Source: Ferruginibacter sp.
GTDB lineage: Bacteria; Bacteroidota; Bacteroidia; Chitinophagales; Chitinophagaceae
Reading direction: 5' to 3'
DNA length: 7,740 nt
Assembly: GCA_025362765.1 (NCBI GenBank)
Contig: JANYFI010000698.1
Coordinates: forward strand, 1 to 7,740
Shown piece after piece: positions 1-6,584 of the stretch (the stretch's first letter is position 1; each line of letters starts with the position of its first letter). The position numbers and the translations under genes are program-made. A model generated the notes under the pieces. It was given only the letters and a program-made list of their open reading frames with translations, ran no database searches and was not told the origin of the DNA.

Positions 1-1
1 A

Positions 2-2233
2 TACAATCACAACGAAGGCAAGGGAATTTTGTATAATAACAAGTTAAATAAAGATGCGTTTGATATCCGGGCTACTCAAAAGCTAACTTCCTGGCTTAGT
101 ATAGATGCAGGCGTTGCGTATAGTAATTTCGAAGGGAAAAATCCACCACGTCTTGGTCCACTCGATGCCTTTGGATCTGACAACATTGGAAAGTTATTTA
201 CCTGGGTTTTACCACGTAATTATGATACTAAATACTGGATGCAAAAAGATCATTACACCAGTATACTTGGCGGAGCACCGCAATTAAATGATCCTAATGA
301 ACCAAATAAATCGCCTGAATCAAAGTTCTGGTTTCAGTTATTTGAAAATACGTACACGCAAAAAGAACAGTTGCTGAGAGGCAGGTTAAATATTACTGCA
401 GATTTAGCGCCATGGGCAAAACTTGTACTGGAAGGAAACATCAATAATATTTACATAAAAAAAGAGAATAAGGAGCTTGGCCAGCTACAGGACTTTAAGG
501 GTGGTATGTATGGTTTGGGCTTTGAAAACAGGGAAAGCAAATTCTTAAAGGCAATGCTTATGTTGAATAAAGAAGTTAATAAAGACTTCAGTATATCAGG
601 CTACATTGGTACGGAAATGCAACGATTTTCTAACAGTTATGAATACAGCGAAACCAGAGGTGGGCTTAACTATCCGGGTAACTATTACATAACTAACTCT
701 GTAAATGCGCCTTATGTAGACGGTGGTATCAGCAGCAGGAAAAGTTTTAATTCCCTCTATGCAAGTGCCGACATGTCGTACAAAAACAGGTTGTATTTAC
801 AAACTACCTGGCGTGGTGACTGGTCATCAGCACTTACTTATTTAAATGGTACGGGAAATAATTTTTACAACTATCCGGCGGCAAGTTTATCGTGGATATT
901 TACAGAGTCTTTAAAACTGCCTTCCTTTATCAGTTATGGTAAATTAAGAACCAATGTGGCTGCATTGGGTGCGGATACAGATCCATTCACTATTAACCCG
1001 GGCTTTGTATTCAGCGGCTTTAGTAATGCCAATGGCGGACAGGTTCCTACATCTACTTATTCAAGCCTGAATGCCTTGCAACCAAATTTAAAACCTGCCC
1101 GTAAAATCTCTAAAGAGATAGGTGCGGAAATGCGTTTCTTAAACAGCAGGCTAGGTTTTGATGTTAGTTTTTACCAGGACAATACAAAAAACCAGATTTT
1201 AAAAATTGGAACACCTGATGTGTCCGGTGTAAACTCTATCCTTATCAACGCAGGTAATATTCAAAATAAAGGGATAGAACTTTCTATTGATGCGACACCG
1301 GTAAAAACAAAAAACTTTAGCTGGAACACCGCATTAAATTACTCCAGCAATAAGAACAAAGTTGTAGCGCTTTATCCGGGTGTAAAAGAATATAACTTAG
1401 GTGCTGATGTGGGTGAAATAAGTACCTGGGCAGTTGAAGGTGCCTCTTACGGTGTATTAAGAACAACCATACATTCTGCACCTGATCCTAAAACAGGTAA
1501 GCCAATCCTTAACTGGCGTTCAGATGCACGAGCTGCTTTTCCTGCAAGAAGTAATTATTTACAGGATGTTGGAGATATAAATGCAAAATTCAGGGTAGGG
1601 TGGGATAATACTTTTAACTACAAAGGTTTTAGTCTGAATGTATTGTTTGATGCAAAAATTGGTGGCGACTTTGTGTTGATGACATTGAGGGAAGGAACGC
1701 ATACAGGTGTATTTCCAAATTCATTAAAGGGAAGAGATGCGGCACACGGCGGTATCACCTGGACAAGTGCCTGGGATAGCAAAACATATGATGATGGCGT
1801 AATTCCTGATGGTGTTTTCCGGGATGGCCAGATGGTAACCTTGCCAAACGGCTCACAGGTAGATGTAGGTGGACTTACCTACCAGGAGGCTTATAATAAA
1901 GGTTTTGTTGAGCCAACGCATTTGCCACAATTCAACTACCGTTATGGTTCATCTTCTACAGGCGTATCGGATTACTGGGTGTTAAAAAATTCATGGATAT
2001 CACTTCGCCAGGTTGCATTGAGTTACAATTTATCAAAAAGCATTGCGCAGAAATTACACCTGAATAATATATCCCTCGCTGTAATAGGCCGTGATTTATT
2101 TTATGTGTACCAGACCTTGCCTTTTAATTATAACCCTGCTTCAAACAACTCAAACAATACAGCATTTTCCGGTGAAGAAGGTTTTTTGCCAAAAACAAGA
2201 AATGTCACCTTCACGCTAAGAGCTTCATTTTAA
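2..2233 (+). CDS. SusC/RagA-family TonB-dependent outer-membrane transporter, C-terminal part (5' partial)
   Basis: This is the beta-barrel portion of a SusC-like TonB-linked transporter, which imports oligosaccharides or peptides across the outer membrane with a SusD lipoprotein lid. The frame is open from base 2. The TTG at 29 that could serve as a start is internal, because coding sequence continues upstream without a stop. About 743 residues are visible against roughly 1000-1100 for the family, so the signal peptide, carboxypeptidase-regulatory-like domain and most of the plug lie before the window. Barrel signatures are clear: NYPAASLSWIFTES near 880, the SDYWVLKNSWISLRQVALSY block near 1968-2027 that is typical of SusC C-termini, and a last strand TRNVTFTLRASF ending in the Phe expected for barrel assembly. 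The SusD gene follows after 51 bp. The substrate cannot be read from this part. The family assignment is secure. Confidence 0.96.
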   Translation, partial: YNHNEGKGILYNNKLNKDAFDIRATQKLTSWLSIDAGVAYSNFEGKNPPRLGPLDAFGSDNIGKLFTWVLPRNYDTKYWMQKDHYTSILGGAPQLNDPNEPNKSPESKFWFQLFENTYTQKEQLLRGRLNITADLAPWAKLVLEGNINNIYIKKENKELGQLQDFKGGMYGLGFENRESKFLKAMLMLNKEVNKDFSISGYIGTEMQRFSNSYEYSETRGGLNYPGNYYITNSVNAPYVDGGISSRKSFNSLYASADMSYKNRLYLQTTWRGDWSSALTYLNGTGNNFYNYPAASLSWIFTESLKLPSFISYGKLRTNVAALGADTDPFTINPGFVFSGFSNANGGQVPTSTYSSLNALQPNLKPARKISKEIGAEMRFLNSRLGFDVSFYQDNTKNQILKIGTPDVSGVNSILINAGNIQNKGIELSIDATPVKTKNFSWNTALNYSSNKNKVVALYPGVKEYNLGADVGEISTWAVEGASYGVLRTTIHSAPDPKTGKPILNWRSDARAAFPARSNYLQDVGDINAKFRVGWDNTFNYKGFSLNVLFDAKIGGDFVLMTLREGTHTGVFPNSLKGRDAAHGGITWTSAWDSKTYDDGVIPDGVFRDGQMVTLPNGSQVDVGGLTYQEAYNKGFVEPTHLPQFNYRYGSSSTGVSDYWVLKNSWISLRQVALSYNLSKSIAQKLHLNNISLAVIGRDLFYVYQTLPFNYNPASNNSNNTAFSGEEGFLPKTRNVTFTLRASF

Positions 2234-2284
2234 TTAATAAGGTATAGTAGTAAACGAATCCATTTTTGAAAAAAAATTATAGAA

Positions 2285-4003
2285 ATGAAACACATAAAAA
2301 AATATACTTCCTATATAATTGCGGCAGGAATGTTGGTGTCGATGGCAGGCATCAGTTCATGTACCAAGAATTTTGAAAAAGTAAATAACAATCCCAGCGT
2401 AGTCTCCAAACCAGATGTAAAGTTTTTGCTGACGTATGCGGAAGACAAAATGATAACGTATGAGTATACGGAATGGATATGGGAGAGTATGGAACAGTTG
2501 TTTCGGTTTACACAACATGTAACATCCGACCCGTACGAATTAACCAATAATGTAAACACCCGCTTTGGTAATTACTACCTGCAGGTGCTGCCAAATCTGT
2601 TTGAAATAAGAAAGCAGATTGACGCCAAAGCCGATAAAGACAATTATCAAAAAATGGCTGCTGTTAGCTATGTGCTGCAGGTAATGCATGGCATAAAAGT
2701 AACAGATATGAATGGTTCTATTCCCTATCAACAAGCTATACAGGGAAGATATGACGGCAATTTTAGCCCGGAGTATGATAAGCAGCAAGATTTATTTACT
2801 ACCTGGTTGCAGGAGCTTGATAATTCAATTGCTACACTATCCAACAGTGCTTTAATGAACCAGGTTTCTTACGGTAATGCAGATGTTTTTTATAAAGGGG
2901 ACTGGAACAAATGGATAAAGCTTGCCAATACGTTGAAGCTAAGAATTGCGGCAAGACTGGAAAATCAGGACAATGCCAAAACGAAACTGATATTTCAACA
3001 GGTATTGCAGGATGTTACTGGTGTTATAGAAGCAGATGATGAGCAGCTATCTTACCAAAACCCTGACTATTTTGCCTTTGGTATGGGTGGTGAAATCAAT
3101 TACAGAAGCACCCGGTATGCAACAACTTCTATCATTAAATTTTTAAAAGCTTCCAACGATCCAAGGCTGCCAATTTATTTTGAGGCAAATGACCTTAAAG
3201 GTAGTTATAACGATACGCTGACCAAATATGCAACGGCGCTTCCTTCGTTTATCAATCCTTTGGACCCGTTAATACAATACCAGGGCGGCCCTGCAGACTT
3301 TACTACCAATCCTACGGTAGCTAATTATATTAAAAATCCGTTCGTGGTGGGCAATAGCGGTGCCGGAAGTGCCGTGTCCCGCTACTTTTTAATTTCTCCT
3401 ATCAACAGGAAATTCTTTTCACCACGATACAATTCAACCTCCGGTGAGTTTAAAGATGTAAAAGTAACAGCTACAGAAGCGTGTTTGCTGATTGCTGAAT
3501 TTATTCAGAAAGGATATGCAGGAAGTGTTGACACAAAGGGCACTGCAGAAGACTGGTATAAAAAAGGGATTGCCTCCTCTATAAAAACCATGAACGGTAT
3601 TGCGGTAATTGCCGGCTCTACCACAGGTTTTAGCGGCAGCGGCGATGCTGAAGTAACTGCTTACCTAAATAACCCTGAGGTAAAGTTTAATGGCACAAAC
3701 GATTTGGAGCGAATTTATATACAGCAGTATTTAAATTTTTATAGAAATGCCAACGAAGCTTTTGTTTTTTCAAGAAGAACAGGTTATCCAAAAAATACGT
3801 CTGCCTATTATGCAAGGGAAACATTTAACGAACCGATACCCCGCAGGTTTTGGACGGTAGATCCGGGTGAAGTAAACAGGGCCAACTGGCAAGCTGCACT
3901 TACCGAAGAAGGATTTACTGCAAACGCACAGGATGTGTTAACCCTCAGTAAAGAGCGGGTGTGGTATGATGTACCTGCCCCTGAGTTTGGTAAAGGCAAT
4001 TAA
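2285..4003 (+). CDS. SusD/RagB-family nutrient-binding outer-membrane lipoprotein (SusD-like_2 type)
   Basis: This is the surface lipoprotein partner of the upstream SusC transporter; it binds the ligand and caps the barrel. The 572 residues begin with a lipoprotein signal peptide: basic MKHIKKY, a hydrophobic stretch, then the lipobox ISSC with the acylated Cys at residue 26. The mature start, CTKNFEKVNNNP, is typical of the SusD-like_2 branch. Residues about 130-200 carry a helical TPR-like part including TDMNGSIPYQQAIQGRYDG, and a later block near WIKLANTLKLRIAARL is another recognisable SusD element. The length fits the family. The ATG at 2285 is preceded by an A-rich leader with no Shine-Dalgarno site, normal for Bacteroidota. 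The 51-bp gap to SusC and the terminator 24 bp after the stop indicate a two-gene transcript end. No enzyme genes are nearby, so the ligand is unknown. Confidence 0.95.
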   Translation: MKHIKKYTSYIIAAGMLVSMAGISSCTKNFEKVNNNPSVVSKPDVKFLLTYAEDKMITYEYTEWIWESMEQLFRFTQHVTSDPYELTNNVNTRFGNYYLQVLPNLFEIRKQIDAKADKDNYQKMAAVSYVLQVMHGIKVTDMNGSIPYQQAIQGRYDGNFSPEYDKQQDLFTTWLQELDNSIATLSNSALMNQVSYGNADVFYKGDWNKWIKLANTLKLRIAARLENQDNAKTKLIFQQVLQDVTGVIEADDEQLSYQNPDYFAFGMGGEINYRSTRYATTSIIKFLKASNDPRLPIYFEANDLKGSYNDTLTKYATALPSFINPLDPLIQYQGGPADFTTNPTVANYIKNPFVVGNSGAGSAVSRYFLISPINRKFFSPRYNSTSGEFKDVKVTATEACLLIAEFIQKGYAGSVDTKGTAEDWYKKGIASSIKTMNGIAVIAGSTTGFSGSGDAEVTAYLNNPEVKFNGTNDLERIYIQQYLNFYRNANEAFVFSRRTGYPKNTSAYYARETFNEPIPRRFWTVDPGEVNRANWQAALTEEGFTANAQDVLTLSKERVWYDVPAPEFGKGN

Positions 4004-4026
4004 TGTAACAGGTTTTAAAATTTATA

Positions 4027-4062
4027 ACAACACTCCCGGTTTATCTTAACCGGGAGTGTTGT
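4027..4062 (+). terminator. Strong hairpin terminator after the SusC-SusD operon
   Basis: A perfect 15-bp stem pairs 4027-4041 with 4048-4062 (the arm contains CACTCCCGGTT) around a 6-base loop, TATCTT. It starts 24 bp after the SusD stop. The 3' flank, ATTTAGCG, has only a short T run, so on sequence alone it is a strong hairpin with a weak U tract. It could also end transcription of the minus-strand remnant whose stop is at 4080, making it a bidirectional terminator. The hairpin is directly seen; its function is inferred. Confidence 0.85.
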
Positions 4063-4079
4063 ATTTAGCGACTATCACT

Positions 4080-4459
4080 CTAATCTTTCTGTGAGTTGTA
4101 AATAATTTTTACATAGTTTGAAAAATTTCTAAGGCCTGTTTTATTGCTGCCAATTCTAACAACTGTTTTTTTCTGAAAGTTAACAGACTCTCCTTTTGCT
4201 ACCGGAATACGCATCAATACAGGTTTGTCATTCGACTTGAACTCGAATATTCAAAATTAATGCTGGGGTGTATTTAATTTCTAAGCTATAGTTCTAAATC
4301 CTGATTGGTTTGTTTGGTAGTAGAAAAAGTAAAGTTTGTACCTGTTATTATTGGGGTTGCATCCTCTACGTCGCATACATACCAAATAACCGAAAGGTTT
4401 ATTTGAATGTGGCTGAAATCAGTTATCAGATTTAAGCTAAATAGATAACCGGACGATGC
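4080..4459 (-). pseudogene. Degenerate protein remnant in three consecutive frames, family not recognised
   Basis: On the minus strand three protein-like open stretches succeed each other with small overlaps: 4459-4286 (including VIWYVCDVEDATPIITGTNF, ending TNQDLEL then a stop), 4293-4228 (YSLEIKYTPALILN) and 4250-4080 (FEFKSNDKPVLMRIPVAKG to YVKIIYNSQKD then a stop). Joined, they read as one C-terminal piece of about 125 residues carrying two frameshifts, each equal to one added or two lost bases. No start codon or N-terminus is seen; the first frame opens directly after a TAA at 4460-4462, next to the start of the plus-strand SGNH-like frame. The composition (mixed hydrophobic, Asn/Thr/Lys-rich, few Cys) looks like real protein. 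I do not recognise the family. It could be chance open frames, but three protein-like stretches in sequence make a decayed gene more likely. The strand with the best reading opposes SusC-SusD. Confidence 0.45.
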
Positions 4460-5030
4460 TTACATCGGTAAAGATGGCGAAGCCAAAGCCACATTAACCT
4501 TTCATGTAAACACAATTAAGCTTCTTGAAAGTGCAGGTGTAAAAAATGAAACACCCGTTAAAACCAATGCCGAAGCAGTTGCCATCCGTACTGCATTGAA
4601 AATGTATTTTAATCCATCGCAAGATACCGCCACAAGGATAAGAGGTTATCAAGGCAGGAATATTAACTGGAAGGAAGATTTTAGTAAAGCCCTGCACACT
4701 ATGAAATCTTATAAGGTTGAATTTGACGGTACTTCAATTCGCCTTTTTGATAACTTTATTGCTGAATGCAAACAGCAAAACATACACTTGATATTTGTTT
4801 ACAGCCCTGAATATATTGAAGGGCAGCATTTTGTTGAAAACCGGAAAGATGTAATGGATTTGTATCATCATTACAGTAACAAATATGGCATTCCGTTGTA
4901 TGATTTTTCTGCGGATTCAATGAGCTACAACAAAAATTATTTTTACAATGCATCACATCTGAATAAGACGGGGGCTGATTTATTCAGCAGCCGGCTTGCA
5001 TCTATGATAAAGACCAATGTTGGTTTGTAG
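4449..5030 (+). pseudogene. N-terminally truncated fragment with SGNH/GDSL-hydrolase-like C-terminus
   Basis: The frame is open from 4449, just after a TAA at 4446-4448, to the stop at 5028-5030 (193 codons). The first in-frame starts are a TTG at 4596 and an ATG at 4602, neither with a visible leader, which suggests the native N-terminus is gone. The C-terminal part reads like the end of an SGNH-type esterase or acyltransferase: a strand LIFVYSPEY near 4790, then GIPLYDFSADS, then NASHLNKTGADLFSSRLA at 4947-5000. The His at 4956-4958 fits the catalytic His of the usual DxxH motif, but the Asp position is Asn here. The block I, nucleophile Ser end of the domain is absent. The stretch before residue 50 (YIGKDGEAKATLTF and on) is unrecognised and may be foreign to the SGNH part. 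A short intact gene starting at 4596 or 4602 cannot be excluded. Confidence 0.5.
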
Positions 5031-5074
5031 TGGCTAAAAAATAAAACGGCTGATATTACAACTCAAGACTTATT

Positions 5075-5098
5075 TTCCATTGAAGGATGGAATTCCAT
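5075..5098. repeat. Small inverted repeats between convergent genes, possible weak terminator
   Basis: Between the stops at 5030 and 5105 lie a 6-bp stem (TTCCAT at 5075-5080 with ATGGAA at 5087-5092, 6-base loop) and an overlapping perfect 12-bp palindrome ATGGAATTCCAT at 5087-5098. The position between convergent coding frames suits a transcription end in both directions, but the stems are short, AT-rich and lack a clear T tract. Termination is a guess. Confidence 0.25.
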
Positions 5099-5104
5099 TT
5101 CATT

Positions 5105-5887
5105 TTATTTCTTATTTATTCTTTCCAGGAAAGCCTTAACTCCGGAAGAAAATCTTTTTACCTGTCCGCTGATGCCTTCTGTATTTACGTAGATTGTGTT
5201 ATGATCAGAGGCTATTTCGTGTTCCGGGCGTGATTTAGAGTAGTAGTATGTTGCTATTGATTTTCGATTTATTTCCTTAGGTGTATTCAATGGTTTAGGA
5301 TGACCGTGAAATGAAATTTCATTTGTCTCAAAAATGACACACCTATTGAATGCAGGAGCATATTGACCTAATAAAACTTTATCTCCCTGTGATAAGTCCC
5401 AGAGTTCTAAATGTCCTTCATATTCATCCATCCAATCTTTGTTCATATACACCAAAACATTCAGTCGCCTGTGAAATTTCGTTTTAGGATGGATATTGTA
5501 ATCAACATGAACATTTAAAAAAGCACCATTAGTAGATTGATGTAACCCGCCTCCAAACAATTCGTCGTCACCGATTAATTCCTCTTCTATTTCAGTAACA
5601 TCTTGCAGCCAACTTAGAAATTGGGGTGAATTAAGTTCTTTAAAAACTTTATCCATCACTGAATTTGCCTCGAATTTTGTTTTTTGAAACTTGTTCTTTT
5701 GATCAAGATATGTTGTTCCATCCCACTTTCCGTTTTCGATGGAAGGATAATTTTTATATATCAATTCCGCCTGTTCAGTTGAAAAAAAATTCTCAAACAT
5801 GACATATCGAAACGGTTTTTTTGACTGATAATCATTTTTAATACTTGGTTGTCTTTCTTTAAGACTGTCGAAATTAATTAATTCCAT
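5105..5887 (-). CDS. 2-oxoglutarate/Fe(II)-dependent oxygenase, prolyl-4-hydroxylase-like
   Basis: The predicted protein is a cytoplasmic non-haem iron dioxygenase that couples oxidative decarboxylation of 2-oxoglutarate to hydroxylation of an unknown substrate. The 260 residues have no signal peptide. The double-stranded beta-helix carries the iron triad: His127-x-Asp129 in LNVHVDYN and His194 in ISFHGHP. RLNVLVYMNKDW follows as a core strand, and a basic pair Arg208/Lys209 before SIATYYYS stands where the 2-oxoglutarate carboxylate is bound. YYYSKSRPEHE resembles the prolyl-hydroxylase-like enzymes often found in surface-glycan and natural-product clusters. The length is normal and the frame unbroken. 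The ATG at 5887 is about 30 bases after a predicted transcription start from a Bacteroidota-type promoter. The neighbours are decayed fragments, so no pathway partner shows the substrate; protein, sugar or small molecule are all possible. Confidence 0.88.
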   Translation of the reverse strand: MELINFDSLKERQPSIKNDYQSKKPFRYVMFENFFSTEQAELIYKNYPSIENGKWDGTTYLDQKNKFQKTKFEANSVMDKVFKELNSPQFLSWLQDVTEIEEELIGDDELFGGGLHQSTNGAFLNVHVDYNIHPKTKFHRRLNVLVYMNKDWMDEYEGHLELWDLSQGDKVLLGQYAPAFNRCVIFETNEISFHGHPKPLNTPKEINRKSIATYYYSKSRPEHEIASDHNTIYVNTEGISGQVKRFSSGVKAFLERINKK

Positions 5888-5923
5888 AGTACGTAATAGT
5901 TTTAAATAGTTTACAACTAACGG

Positions 5924-5954
5924 CTAAAATACCTTATTATTTTCCTAAACTCAA
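5924..5954 (-). promoter_or_regulatory. Candidate Bacteroidota sigma-ABfr-type promoter for the oxygenase gene
   Basis: On the minus strand TTG (5954-5952) is followed after exactly 20 bases by TATTTTAG (5931-5924), which matches the Bacteroidota consensus TTG-N19..21-TAnnTTTG with one mismatch in the -7 element. Transcription would begin near 5917 and leave a leader of about 30 bases before the ATG at 5887. The region is AT-rich, so a chance match is possible. Confidence 0.4.
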
Positions 5955-5962
5955 GTAAATAC

Positions 5963-6584
5963 TCAATGCGCTATTTTTTCTTTCAAAAACTCATTTTCTT
6001 TTTCTAAAGCTTTTACCTTTTTATCCATCTCAATCATATACAGTGTTAGCTCCTCCACTTTTTTTACCAACGAAGTTTGAATATTACCGAGATCAATGCC
6101 GTTTTTTCAATTTCATCTGCTGCTGGTAAATCTGGCAGGTGCTTATTTTTGGTTAAAAAAGTCTCTACATCGCTTAAAGAAGCTAATTCATAAGTTGGAC
6201 CAAAAACATAATCAGGCCAGCTCCCTGTTAATTTTACCACCGCCTGGGTAAAAATTGCCGAGCCATTTACTGCAAGTTTGTAGGTGCCTGCGTTAAGTCC
6301 TGAAGTACCAATCAAAACCCGGTTGCTTGAATAGACATCTCCCACAACATTTAATTTATATCCTGCATCAGTTGTGGTACCCAGTAATAAGTTGCCGTTG
6401 ATAGCAGTTGTAACAACATTGGAATTGCCCATTACAATTGTATTAGAACCTAATCCTGTTGCACCATTTCCTATTACAATTTGGTTCGTTTGGCTGTTGG
6501 CAATTGAAAGGATTGTGACACAACGACAGACTGTGCAAAAACTAAAGTTAGAAAAAAAGAGATGACTTACCCACAAGTTATCAT
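5963..6584 (-). pseudogene. Frameshifted fibre/stalk-like protein with C-terminal coiled coil (tail-fibre-like)
   Basis: The central frame (about 6510 down to a stop at 6064) reads NQIVIGNGATGLGSNTIVMG, a YadA-head-like repeat, then two related units, GYKLNVVGDVYSS and GTYKLAVNGSAIF. It ends with GSWPDYVFGPTYELASLSDV and NKHLPDLPAADEIEK. This is the C-terminal region of Bacteroidota proteins often annotated as tail-fibre-like. The usual continuation, a coiled coil, is present but in another frame: NGIDLGNIQTSLVKKVEELT through KENEFLKEKIAH with a stop at 5963-5965. Restoring one T in the run 6102-6107 rejoins them. At the 5' side a third frame gives a possible signal peptide, MITCG-stop-VISFFLTLVFAQS (6584-6528), interrupted by TAA at 6567-6569. 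Alternatively that segment belongs to the neighbouring insertion sequence. If expressed intact it would be a secreted or surface stalk. The gene is broken here unless the run of T is a sequencing error. Confidence 0.7.

Noticed and set aside
29..31. TTG as the start of the SusC-like gene
   Set aside because: The frame is open to base 2 and the product starts in the middle of the barrel domain, so the true start lies before the window.
2311..2788. Two minus-strand open frames of 82 codons
   Set aside because: They are antisense to the SusD-like gene and show no independent features.
4494..4956. Minus-strand open frames of 66-67 codons opposite the SGNH-like fragment
   Set aside because: They are Cys-rich shadow frames; the plus strand carries the recognisable SGNH motif.
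6374..6565. Plus-strand 63-codon open frame
   Set aside because: It is antisense to the fibre-like frame, with no recognisable motif or leader.
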